Shown here piece after piece: positions 36,298 through 44,668 of a stretch of DNA of 61,655 bases. Location: NCBI GenBank assembly GCA_902794035.1, contig CADBFN010000006.1:420-62074 (forward strand), given 5' to 3'. Positions within the stretch are counted from its first letter, which is position 1. Each line of letters opens with the position of its first letter. The position numbers and the translations under genes are program-made. The notes beneath the pieces were generated by a model, which was given only the letters and a program-made list of their open reading frames with translations, was not told where the DNA came from and did not search any database. The DNA comes from an uncultured bacterium. GTDB lineage: Bacteria; Cyanobacteriota; Vampirovibrionia; Gastranaerophilales; Gastranaerophilaceae.

Positions 36298-37356
36298 ATG
36301 CCGCTAATAAAACGTAAAAAATCTTCGATGGAAATTGAAATATTTGCTCAAAGTAAAATTTGCGAGCAGATACTGAATGACTATGTAAAAGATGGTCAAA
36401 TAAATATTGATGTACCTCAAAATATACATCGTGTTATTTTGGTTGCAAGCGGTTCATCTTATCACTGTGCAAGATACTGCGCCAATTTGTTGGGCGCAGT
36501 TGCTGATATAGAGGCTCGTGCAATATATTCAAGTGAATTTATCCTTCAGCCTAAAATTGCCGATGATGAAGGTATTTTGTATGTTTTTATTACTCAGTCA
36601 GGAGAAACTTCCGATACAAATTCTGCATTGCAAATAGCCAAAGATCATGGAGTAAAAACATTATCTGTAACAAACAAAGAAAACTCTTCAATTTGGAATG
36701 CAACTCAATATCATATAGCTTGTCATGCAGGAGAAGAAAAAAGTATTGCTGCAACAAAGTCTTTTACTTCTCAACTTATTTGTGCAACAATGCTTGTTTT
36801 AAAACTTGCACAAAATAAAGGTGTAGATGTAACAAATTTGATTCGTGATTTAAATGATATTCCTGATGTTATTGAAAAAGCTTACAAATTACATTCAAAA
36901 ATTAAGCAAACAGCAAAATTCTTGTCACGATATAAAAGTATTGTTATCAGTGCAGATGGGGAAATGTACGCATTTGCAAAAGAGGCATCTTTAAAAATTA
37001 AAGAAACTTCTTATATAAATACCTGTTCTTATATATTAGGAGAGTTTATGCATGGTCATGTTGCTGTTTTAAACAACAGTAAAAGTGCCTTGATTTATAT
37101 TTCAAATGATAAATTGAATTATCTTGCAGTGAAAAATCTAAATAATATCAAAGAAAATTATAAACCTCCAATCATAATAATCGGAAACAGGACAAATCAG
37201 ATAAAATCAACATATAATCTTGATATTGATTGCGAAAAACCAATAATAAAAACATTCGGAATATTGGTTCTGATTCAGTTATTATCTTTGGAAATCGCTT
37301 TGAAATTGCACAGGGATGTTGATAAACCGCATGGTTTAAGTAAAGTTGTAAAATAG
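36298..37356 (+). CDS. SIS-domain protein, stand-alone GlmS-like isomerase module
   Basis: The 352-residue protein resembles the isomerase half of glucosamine-6-phosphate synthase but has no glutaminase half. It has SSMEIEIFAQSK near the start (compare M-x-K-E-I-x-E-Q-P), then VASGSSYHCARY, TQSGETSDTNSAL and AATKSFTSQL. Two SIS folds are present (about residues 35-175 and 200-340). Such proteins act as deglycating or amino-sugar phosphate isomerases (FrlB/AgaS-like). ATG 36298 is preferred to TTG 36280 because the GlmS-like start then comes first. The substrate is undefined. Confidence 0.82.
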   Translation: MPLIKRKKSSMEIEIFAQSKICEQILNDYVKDGQINIDVPQNIHRVILVASGSSYHCARYCANLLGAVADIEARAIYSSEFILQPKIADDEGILYVFITQSGETSDTNSALQIAKDHGVKTLSVTNKENSSIWNATQYHIACHAGEEKSIAATKSFTSQLICATMLVLKLAQNKGVDVTNLIRDLNDIPDVIEKAYKLHSKIKQTAKFLSRYKSIVISADGEMYAFAKEASLKIKETSYINTCSYILGEFMHGHVAVLNNSKSALIYISNDKLNYLAVKNLNNIKENYKPPIIIIGNRTNQIKSTYNLDIDCEKPIIKTFGILVLIQLLSLEIALKLHRDVDKPHGLSKVVK

Positions 37357-37451
37357 TTTGTAATTTTTTGGTAGCATTTTAGGAATTTAGCAAAAAATAT
37401 TTTTACAGGTTTTCTATACTCAGCTTGTAGTAAAAGCAGAAGGATGGTCAT

Positions 37452-38267
37452 ATGTTTATACAAAAAATTACAAAATCATTGAGTACAACTCCAAAACAAC
37501 CCGTAAGACGTCTTTTTACAAGTGGTTTCCAGCAAATGGGCGCGGTAAAAAGAGGAGTTGATACACGAAATTATTCCCAGTTACAGGACACAATTGATTA
37601 TTATGCAGATAAAATTCCCGAAGTTAAACAATTTGCCAAGGAAATAAAAACATTAAATCCAAAGGATTTGGGTACAATATGTGATACTTTAGAACTTGCG
37701 AATTATCATGCACTTTTAACAAAGGTTGAAGCAAGTGTTGATAAAACTTATGCAAAAACATTAAAAGAAACTTTACTGCCGCAGATGGTAAAAGCTTCAA
37801 AAGAAAATCCCGCAGGCATGGATTTGGTAAATGCGGTAATAAATAATACAGATGCAACGACTTCAAAATATGCGTTGCATGTAATGTCAGGCGGAGTTTT
37901 AAATGATAAATCTCTTGCAAATCAAATGGTTGCAACGGCAAAAGTCATACCTGATATTGCAAAAGAAACTTTGCAGGGCGGTTATACCATGGACTTGTCA
38001 AAGCAAGAATCTTTTATGAGTTTTATAAAATCAATGGTGAATCCTGATACCAAATCAGACAAAATAACGTCTTTATTCAGGGATGTAGTTCCTGTTACAG
38101 ACGCAAGACCTGAAACATTTAATATTGATGTTTTGGGGTATTTAACTTCAAAAGCTGATGTAGAGGATATAAGAGCAAGATTAAAAATGTTGCCTAAAGT
38201 TCTTGAAGGTATTGGAGATAAAATTAAGGATTTTGATTTGGTAAAATATTTAACAAAATCAGAATAA
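37452..38267 (+). CDS. Unknown helical protein
   Basis: I do not recognise this 271-residue protein. It lacks a signal peptide or membrane segment and is predicted helical, with a basic N-terminus (KQPVRRLFTSGFQQMGAVKRG). A start-proximal F-T-S-G element resembles that of other unknown proteins in the window. It is monocistronic with a strong terminator behind it. Confidence 0.65.
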   Translation: MFIQKITKSLSTTPKQPVRRLFTSGFQQMGAVKRGVDTRNYSQLQDTIDYYADKIPEVKQFAKEIKTLNPKDLGTICDTLELANYHALLTKVEASVDKTYAKTLKETLLPQMVKASKENPAGMDLVNAVINNTDATTSKYALHVMSGGVLNDKSLANQMVATAKVIPDIAKETLQGGYTMDLSKQESFMSFIKSMVNPDTKSDKITSLFRDVVPVTDARPETFNIDVLGYLTSKADVEDIRARLKMLPKVLEGIGDKIKDFDLVKYLTKSE

Positions 38268-38273
38268 TATCTT

Positions 38274-38307
38274 AAAAAAGAGGTTATCAGTTTTGATAAC
38301 CTCTTTT
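38274..38307 (+). terminator. Intrinsic terminator
   Basis: The stem AAAAAGAGGTTATCA pairs with TGATAACCTCTTTTT and has a short loop; it is flanked by A and T runs so it can act both ways. Confidence 0.92.
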
Positions 38308-38326
38308 TCTTTTATAATTTATCGAA

Positions 38327-38409
38327 ATTATAATTTAGAAGCAACCATGTAAGTTGTTTCAGCTAATCTTGTAGAATAACCCATTTCGTTATCATACCAA
38401 GAAATAATC
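38327..38409 (-). pseudogene. Duplicated 3' end of gap
   Basis: These 83 bases match the end of the real gap gene (39291-39373) at 82 positions. They encode the last 25 or so residues (from the WYDNEMGY region) and the stop, with a single silent CTA/TTA difference. The match stops sharply at 38409. Between the two copies lies an unrelated 203-residue gene, so this marks the edge of an insertion or a recombination event. Confidence 0.93.
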
Positions 38410-38445
38410 AAACTAAGTGTTCTTTTTCAATATTACAACAAAATA

Positions 38446-38468
38446 AAGCCGGAATATCAATCCGGCTT
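38446..38468. terminator. Intrinsic terminator of the inserted gene
   Basis: AAGCCGGA pairs with TCCGGCTT around a 7-base loop, just downstream of the stop of the minus-strand gene at 38496. Confidence 0.8.
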
Positions 38469-38495
38469 ATATTATTTAATTATTAATTTTTAGCA

Positions 38496-39107
38496 TTATC
38501 CAAACTTATGTCCATTTAAAGCACGTCTCGCAGCAATGTCTCTACGTGCTCTTTCTATTGGTGGCACTTTACTAGGATCTTTAGGGTCTTCAGCATCATA
38601 TTTATCTTTATGGGCATAGTACTCTTTTTTAGCTTCTTCATCAGTAACTTTTGCTAATTCTTTATTTGCTTTGTCCCAGAAAGTATAAGTTGCCCTTTCA
38701 ATAGCTTTCAGCCATTCTTTTTTTTCTTCAGGAGATCTCTCTGGCGCATCTGGCACATAATGAGAATTTCCAGTTGAATCTTGATATTCTGTATAGCCTT
38801 TGCCTTTGCGAGCAAATTTATATTCACCAGATGCACAAGATGCACAAGATAATGTCTTCGCACTAGGTGCTTCACTTACTGTAACTTTTTTAGGAGTAAC
38901 TTTTGGAGCCTTTGGTGCTTCACTTGTTTTTTGCTCTACAGAAATACCCATACCTGAAGAACTACCTTTAAAAGAAAAACACTGTTTCAAAGTATTGTTA
39001 TTATTCTCTAAATTTCTTACCACCAACGATTTGCCATATTTTGGTAAAAATGGACTATCAGGTCTTTTTAAATTTGTACCGAATGTAATAAGTTCGTCAC
39101 CAGCCAT
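38496..39107 (-). CDS. Unknown protein between the two gap copies
   Basis: The 203-residue protein matches no family I know. It begins MAGDELITFGTNLKRPD, has a Pro/Lys/Ala-rich middle (EAPKAPKVTPKKVTVSEAP), a CASCASGEYKF cysteine motif at about residue 87, and a charged helical C-terminal half rich in Glu, Lys and Asp. CFSFKGSS at about residue 43 fits the F-x-[GS] element seen in other orphans here. GAGGAAAGGA precedes the ATG, and it has its own terminator. Its position between gap and a copied gap fragment suggests recent acquisition. Confidence 0.7.
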   Translation of the reverse strand: MAGDELITFGTNLKRPDSPFLPKYGKSLVVRNLENNNNTLKQCFSFKGSSSGMGISVEQKTSEAPKAPKVTPKKVTVSEAPSAKTLSCASCASGEYKFARKGKGYTEYQDSTGNSHYVPDAPERSPEEKKEWLKAIERATYTFWDKANKELAKVTDEEAKKEYYAHKDKYDAEDPKDPSKVPPIERARRDIAARRALNGHKFG

Positions 39108-39248
39108 AATCTATTCCTTTCCTCATGTTTTATATTTAAATAAAAAATTTTATTTCAAAAAAATTGCTAAAAAAACAAATAAAAAATATATAAAGCTAGT
39201 AACTGCACAATATATAAGGGTTTTAGGATTTACAAAAGTTAACATAAT

Positions 39249-39277
39249 AAAAACGATCCCGTATAGGGATCGTTTTT
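39249..39277. terminator. Terminator of gap
   Basis: AAAAACGATCCC and GGGATCGTTTTT form a 12-bp stem with a 5-base loop, 14 bases beyond the gap stop; A and T runs make it usable from both sides. Confidence 0.92.
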
Positions 39278-39291
39278 ATTATCTCAAAAGA

Positions 39292-40296
39292 TTATAGTTT
39301 AGAAGCAACCATGTAAGTTGTTTCAGCTAATCTTGTAGAATAACCCATTTCGTTATCATACCAAGAAATAATCTTAACTTGGTTTCCGCCCATTACACGA
39401 GTTAATAAAGCATCAACTGTTGAAGATTGAGAAGTTCCAACATAATCTGAAGAAACTAATGGTTCTTCAGTGTAGCAAAGAACGTGTCCATCAGCACCTT
39501 CTTTTAATGCTGCGTTTACTTCTTCAACTGTAACGTCTTTTGAAAGTTCAAATACAACGTCAACTAATGATACGTCAGGAGTAGGAACTCTCATAGCGAA
39601 ACCGTCCAATTTACCTTTTAATTGAGGTAAAACTAATGCAACAGCTTTAGCAGCACCTGTTTTTGTAGGAACGATGTTCAAAGCACCAGCTCTTGCACGA
39701 CGAGGATCTTTGTGACCTGCGTCTAAGATTCTTTGGTCACCTGTGTAAGAGTGAACAGTTGTCATTAAACCTTTAACAATACCGAATTTTTCATCGATAA
39801 CTTTAGCTACAGGAGCTAAGCAGTTTGTAGTACAAGATGCCATAGAAATTACGTTGTGTTTAGCAGGATCGTATTCTTTATCATTTACACCTAAAACGAT
39901 AGTTTTATCTTCGTTAGTTGCAGGAGCAGAGATGATAACTTTTTTAGCACCTGCATCGATGTGAGCATGAGCTTTAGTTGCATCTGTAAAGAATCCTGTT
40001 GATTCAACAACAACTTCAACACCTAAATCTTTCCAAGGTAATTGAGCAGGATCTTTTTCTGCGAAGAATTTGATTTTCTTACCATTAACGATAATACCTT
40101 CTTCGTAAGCTTCTACTGTACCGTCAAATTTACCCATAACTGAGTCATATTTGAAAATTCTTGCAGCATCTTCCGGTTTCAAACCAGGGTCATTGATTGC
40201 TACATAATTGATTTTGTCAAAAATACCTTCTCTGATTGCGGCTCTTAGGGTATTTCTACCGATTCTGCCGAATCCGTTAATTGCTACGTTTACCAT
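39292..40296 (-). CDS. gap: Glyceraldehyde-3-phosphate dehydrogenase
   Basis: Glycolytic enzyme converting glyceraldehyde 3-phosphate, NAD+ and Pi to 1,3-bisphosphoglycerate. From ATG 40296 the product has 334 residues, the standard length. It begins MVNVAINGFGRIGRN and has the catalytic cysteine in SCTTNCLAP, plus HSYTGDQRILD, RRARAGALNIVPT and WYDNEMGYSTRL. AAGGAG lies before this ATG; the longer frame would add 10 residues across the ribosome binding site. The final 83 bases are duplicated at 38327-38409. Confidence 0.97.
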   Translation of the reverse strand: MVNVAINGFGRIGRNTLRAAIREGIFDKINYVAINDPGLKPEDAARIFKYDSVMGKFDGTVEAYEEGIIVNGKKIKFFAEKDPAQLPWKDLGVEVVVESTGFFTDATKAHAHIDAGAKKVIISAPATNEDKTIVLGVNDKEYDPAKHNVISMASCTTNCLAPVAKVIDEKFGIVKGLMTTVHSYTGDQRILDAGHKDPRRARAGALNIVPTKTGAAKAVALVLPQLKGKLDGFAMRVPTPDVSLVDVVFELSKDVTVEEVNAALKEGADGHVLCYTEEPLVSSDYVGTSQSSTVDALLTRVMGGNQVKIISWYDNEMGYSTRLAETTYMVASKL

Positions 40297-40435
40297 AAGT
40301 TTTTTCTCCTTCTTTATGTGTAACATATTTTACTACTATAACATGTCGATAGTAGTATAAACAAAATTAGTAATCAAGTAAAATTACGTCCTGAATAATT
40401 AAGATATTGTTAATATTTTATGTTAAAATATACAC

Positions 40436-41248
40436 ATGAAAGAATATGATTTTTATATAGTTCCTACTCCTATCGGGAATTTGGGCGACATAACATTAAG
40501 AGCGATTGAAGTTTTGAAATCAGTTGATTTGATTGCGTGTGAAGATTCTCGAGTTACTCAAAAACTTCTTAATCATTATGATATAAGAACTAAATGTCTT
40601 TCTTATCACAAGTACAATGAAAGAGAAAGAGTTGAACAAATTATAAAAACTCTTGAAGAAGGGCAGAAAATGGCGCTTGTTTCTGATGCGGGAACTCCGC
40701 TAATATGTGATCCGGGAAGTGTAATTGTAAAAGAATTAAGAAGTCGCGGTTTTAAAGTTACATCATTACCCGGAGCAAATGCAATTGCTACTTTTCTTTC
40801 GCAAATTTCAAGAGAAGATGAACAATTTTCGTTTATTGGTTTTTTACCAAAAACAGAACAAAAAATTCAGAAGCTTGTAACAGATTATGAAGATAAAGAT
40901 TTAGTTTTTTATGAATCTCCTAACAGAATTTTACAAACGCTTAATATAATCAAGGCAGTCAGACCTGATGCTCAAATAGCTGCAGGTAGGGAACTTACCA
41001 AAATGTTTGAAGAAGTTTTGGTTGATAATGTCGAAAATTTAATTAAACATTTTGAGGAAAATATTCCAAAAGGGGAGTTTGTTGTTCTTGTGTATCGTGC
41101 TCAGAATGAATCCGATGACAAAACGATTACAGATAAGGTAAAGTTGCTGCAGAATAAAGGTTTTAGCCCTAAAGATATTTCTGTAATTTTATCTGAATTA
41201 TATAATTTAAACAAAAATAAAATATATAAAATTTGCATAAATAAATAG
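40436..41248 (+). CDS. rsmI: 16S rRNA (cytidine-1402-2'-O)-methyltransferase
   Basis: RsmI methylates C1402 of 16S rRNA. The 270-residue protein has the tetrapyrrole-methylase fold: VPTPIGNLGDITLRAIE at the start, CEDSRVTQKLL, SDAGTPLICDPG (SAM site) and FYESPNRI, then GRELTKMFEE and KGEFVVLV. The C-terminal extension (about 225-270) is Lys-rich and helical as in the family. It is followed by bamA after 79 bases. Confidence 0.96.
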   Translation: MKEYDFYIVPTPIGNLGDITLRAIEVLKSVDLIACEDSRVTQKLLNHYDIRTKCLSYHKYNERERVEQIIKTLEEGQKMALVSDAGTPLICDPGSVIVKELRSRGFKVTSLPGANAIATFLSQISREDEQFSFIGFLPKTEQKIQKLVTDYEDKDLVFYESPNRILQTLNIIKAVRPDAQIAAGRELTKMFEEVLVDNVENLIKHFEENIPKGEFVVLVYRAQNESDDKTITDKVKLLQNKGFSPKDISVILSELYNLNKNKIYKICINK

Positions 41249-41327
41249 TTGTAAAATATTTTACTTTTTTATGTAATTTATGCTAGAATTTTATTGGAGA
41301 GAAGTGATAGTTTAAGGGAATGTATTT

Positions 41328-43319
41328 TTGAATTTCAATTCGTTGAAAAAGATTTTATTAACTATAGTCTTAGTTTCGCTAGCTCAAATACCCGCAGGCG
41401 CGATTGATGATGTATGGGGTTCGAGCATGGGTATAACAGAAGATGCGATAAAACAAAGTGCGTCTTCTAATACTGTTTTTGATACTCCTTCTGCTCCTGC
41501 TATCAGAGATGAAGCCCCAATTTTAACGCCCCCGGATTTAACTTCTTCCCAGAGCGTGGATAAAGAAAATAAAACGATTAAAGATATTGAATTTTATGGA
41601 TTAAATTCTTTGCCTAAAGACGAACTTCTAAGTCAAATGAAAATGAAAATCGGGGATTCGTATTCCCGTTCCGAGATGCAGGATGATCTGAAAACAATTT
41701 ATGAAACAGGATATTTTTCCGAGAAAATGAAGGCTGTTCCTACAAATAATGATGATGGTACAGTTACAATAAAAATTATTGTTGAAGAAAACATGCCTGT
41801 AAAAGATTTTACGATTGAAGGTAATACCGTAATTTCAACAGAAGATATTTTAAATAATCTTGAAGATATGAAGGGTAAACCTCAAAATATTGCAAAGATA
41901 AATGAGGCTATTGCAAAAATTCAGGATTTATATATTCAAAAAGGTTATATACTTGCCCGTATCGCTTCAGTAACAGATGATCCTGACGGCACAATTAATG
42001 TCGAAATAAAAGAAGGGATAATCGATAAGATTATGATTGAGGGTAACGAAAAAACAAAAGATTATGTAGTTGCCCGTAATATATTAACTGAGCCGGGAAT
42101 GGTCTATAACGAAAATCTGATTAAAGAAGATTTGGTAAGGTTATATGCAACTCAGGCTTTTAAAGATGTAACAAGGGAAATTGAACCGAGTGAAGAAATT
42201 CCGGATGCATATGATATTACAATAAAAATTAAAGAACAAAGAACTGCAAGTGTTTCTGTCGGTGGTGGTTTGGATACTGCTACAGGTTTATTTGGTTCAT
42301 TAGGTATTACTGAAAATAATTTCAGAGGAAGAGCTGAAAGAATTTCTTTAACAGGCTTGGCAGGTACAGGTGTTATAATGAACGATAATTCTGTACTAAA
42401 TCATATGAACTTACAGGCAGAGTTAAGCTATTTCAAACCTTATTTCTTTAATGCTGATTCTTCTTTGAATACAAGACTTTTCTTCAGAGATTTTGGTTCT
42501 TATCAGGTTCCGTTGGCAATAGAACGCAGATTTGGTGCGGAAATGACTGTTGCTCACAAATTGAAACGCAACAGACATGCAACATCTACATTTAGTGTGG
42601 GCATCGAAAATATTGATGTAAGAGAAGGTGATCGCAGCAAAATTGCCAGTCTTTACAGGCAGTATAATGTTCCGTTATCTGAGCGTGCAAAACAACTTGA
42701 AGGCGGTCTGTTCTTGTCTTTGAGCCCTGCCTTGATGTATGATACCAGAGATTCTGCTACTGTTACAAGACGCGGTACTATGGCAAGTTTAAGATTTGAT
42801 GAAAGTATCGGTATAAACGGATTAAAGAAAACAAATGGCAAATTGACAGGTATGATAAAACAATACATTCCTATTGCTAAAAAATCATCCTTATCTTTGA
42901 CTGTTAAGGGTGGAGGTGCTATTCACGGGAATATTCCTGAAGTTATGGCTTATCGTTTAGGCGGACCTTATTCAATCAGAGGTTTCAAAATGAGCGGTGT
43001 CGGTACCGGTAATACTTTCGTAATGGGTTCTGCTGAATTTGCAACACCAATACCATTTATGGACAGAACCAGAATTGCATTTTTGAATAATTTGAGATTC
43101 ACGGTCTGGATGGATGCAGGTAAGGTCTTTAATGGTACAGTTTCTGACAGAATTTATGACAGACCTATGTATGCGGTATCAGCAGGTGTTGGTTTGAAAG
43201 TCACTATTCCGGGAATGGGACCGTTGTCAATAGATTATGGTATTCCGCTTACCAATCCCGGACGTAACGGATCAAAACATGGTTACTTCACGTTTGGTGT
43301 AGGGGACTTAATGTACTAA
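41328..43319 (+). CDS. bamA: Outer-membrane assembly factor BamA/Omp85
   Basis: This inserts beta-barrel proteins in the outer membrane. The 663-residue protein starts at TTG 41328, with AAGGGA 8 bases before it; an overlapping ATG upstream hits a stop at once. It has a signal peptide (to about residue 26, PAGA), a Ser/Pro-rich linker, and three POTRA-type domains (about 80-155, 156-230 and 231-310). A 16-strand barrel follows, with the lid-lock motif IRGFKMSGVG (about 560) and a terminal FGVGDLMY. Three POTRA domains, as in cyanobacterial Omp85, fit a cyanobacterial relative. A Skp-like chaperone gene follows. Confidence 0.95.
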   Translation: MNFNSLKKILLTIVLVSLAQIPAGAIDDVWGSSMGITEDAIKQSASSNTVFDTPSAPAIRDEAPILTPPDLTSSQSVDKENKTIKDIEFYGLNSLPKDELLSQMKMKIGDSYSRSEMQDDLKTIYETGYFSEKMKAVPTNNDDGTVTIKIIVEENMPVKDFTIEGNTVISTEDILNNLEDMKGKPQNIAKINEAIAKIQDLYIQKGYILARIASVTDDPDGTINVEIKEGIIDKIMIEGNEKTKDYVVARNILTEPGMVYNENLIKEDLVRLYATQAFKDVTREIEPSEEIPDAYDITIKIKEQRTASVSVGGGLDTATGLFGSLGITENNFRGRAERISLTGLAGTGVIMNDNSVLNHMNLQAELSYFKPYFFNADSSLNTRLFFRDFGSYQVPLAIERRFGAEMTVAHKLKRNRHATSTFSVGIENIDVREGDRSKIASLYRQYNVPLSERAKQLEGGLFLSLSPALMYDTRDSATVTRRGTMASLRFDESIGINGLKKTNGKLTGMIKQYIPIAKKSSLSLTVKGGGAIHGNIPEVMAYRLGGPYSIRGFKMSGVGTGNTFVMGSAEFATPIPFMDRTRIAFLNNLRFTVWMDAGKVFNGTVSDRIYDRPMYAVSAGVGLKVTIPGMGPLSIDYGIPLTNPGRNGSKHGYFTFGVGDLMY

Positions 43320-43379
43320 TAAGACTTGAAATTTTATTGATAAATATTATAATAATAAAATATAAAAACAGGAGGTTGT

Positions 43380-43829
43380 ATGAAAAATTTAAAATTATTG
43401 GCATTATTAATGGCATCAGTTGTAACTTTCGGATGTGCAAATTCTGCAAATGCAGAAGTCGGATATATAGATTATCAAAAAGTATTGGAAAGTTATCCTG
43501 CTGCTCAGTCTGCAGTTAAAGAAATTGATGCAAAGAGTCTTGAACTTCAGCAATATATGTTGGAACAAGAAAAACAATATAAAAATTTATCAACTCCATT
43601 GCAAAAACAAAATTTTGAAACTCAGGCTGCTAATACTTTAAAATCAAAACAAGAAGCGCTAATGAAACTTCAAAGAGATAAAGAAGCTCAGATTTTATCT
43701 CAGATTCAGACTGCCGCAAAATCTGTTATGGTCGCTCAGAGATTGGAAGCTATTTTATCAGATCAGGTAGTATTTGTTGGCGGTGTTGATGTTACAGATC
43801 AGGTAATTGCAAAATTAAAAGGCCAATAA
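43380..43829 (+). CDS. OmpH/Skp-family periplasmic chaperone
   Basis: The 149-residue protein has a lipoprotein-like or cleavable signal peptide (MKNLKLLALLMASVVTFGCANSANA), then VGYIDYQKVLESYPAAQSAVK and a long amphipathic coiled coil (residues 50-115). This is the tentacle layout of Skp. The cysteine at residue 19 could be lipidated (TFGC), an alternative to cleavage after NANA. AGGAGG precedes the ATG. It follows bamA, the normal partner location. Confidence 0.88.
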   Translation: MKNLKLLALLMASVVTFGCANSANAEVGYIDYQKVLESYPAAQSAVKEIDAKSLELQQYMLEQEKQYKNLSTPLQKQNFETQAANTLKSKQEALMKLQRDKEAQILSQIQTAAKSVMVAQRLEAILSDQVVFVGGVDVTDQVIAKLKGQ

Positions 43830-43853
43830 TATATATTGAAGTGTAAATATTAG

Positions 43854-43885
43854 AATAATTGAGCGGCTTTTGCCGTTCAATTATT
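43854..43885 (+). terminator. Intrinsic terminator after the Skp-like gene
   Basis: AATAATTGAGCGGC pairs with GCCGTTCAATTATT with one G-U pair, around a 4-base loop. The following ATTT gives the T run. Confidence 0.85.
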
Positions 43886-43905
43886 CATTTTTAAAAGGAT
43901 TCAGA

Positions 43906-44664
43906 ATGAAATATACAACAGATGACAGGCAATATCATATTGCATTAAGACAAGGTGATGTTGGAGAATATGTTATTCTCCCCGGGGATCCGAAACGTTG
44001 CGAGAAAATTGCTCAGTTTTTTGACAATCCTGTTAAAATTGCAGATAACAGAGAATACGTCACTTATACAGGCTATATTGAAGGCACAAAAGTAAGTGTA
44101 ACTTCTACAGGTATCGGAGGCCCATCTGCTGCTATTGCATTGGAAGAACTGGTAAAAGTTGGTGCAAAAACATTTATAAGAGTTGGTACCTGCGGGGGGA
44201 TGGATATAAATGTAAAAGGCGGGGATGTAGTTGTTGCAACAGGTGCTATAAGAGCTGAGGGCACAAGTAGAGAGTATGCCCCTATTGAGTTCCCTGCAGT
44301 AGCAAATTTGGAAGTGATAAACGCACTTGTTCAGGCTGCAAAAAATCTTGGCTATAGCTATCATGCAGGCGTTGTACAATGTAAGGATTCTTTTTATGGA
44401 CAACATTCCCCTGAAACAATGCCGGTTGCCAATGAATTAACTAACAAGTGGGAAGCCTGGAAACGTCTAGGTTGTCTTGCTTCCGAAATGGAATCTGCAG
44501 CATTATTTATTGTTGCGAGTTATCTGAAAGTAAAAATAGGATCTGTATTTTTAACTGTTGCTAATCAGGAAAGAGAAAAAGCTGGACTTGAAAATCCTGT
44601 TGTTCATGATACCGAAAGTGCGATTAAAACTGCCATTGAAGCGATTAAAATATTAAAAGGATAA
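43906..44664 (+). CDS. udp: Uridine phosphorylase
   Basis: Pyrimidine nucleoside salvage: uridine plus phosphate to uracil and ribose 1-phosphate. ATG 43906, with AAAAGGA just before it, gives 252 residues, matching E. coli Udp. Landmarks are [47 protein letters not shown] and [10 protein letters not shown] with the substrate-binding Glu-Met-Glu. The next gene starts 5 bases after the stop. Confidence 0.95.
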   Translation: MKYTTDDRQYHIALRQGDVGEYVILPGDPKRCEKIAQFFDNPVKIADNREYVTYTGYIEGTKVSVTSTGIGGPSAAIALEELVKVGAKTFIRVGTCGGMDINVKGGDVVVATGAIRAEGTSREYAPIEFPAVANLEVINALVQAAKNLGYSYHAGVVQCKDSFYGQHSPETMPVANELTNKWEAWKRLGCLASEMESAALFIVASYLKVKIGSVFLTVANQEREKAGLENPVVHDTESAIKTAIEAIKILKG

Positions 44665-44668
44665 AATT

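Noticed and set aside
39108-39248. Plus-strand ORF covering 38800-39297
   Set aside because: Antisense to the inserted gene and running through an AT-rich gap into the gap terminator; no ribosome binding site.
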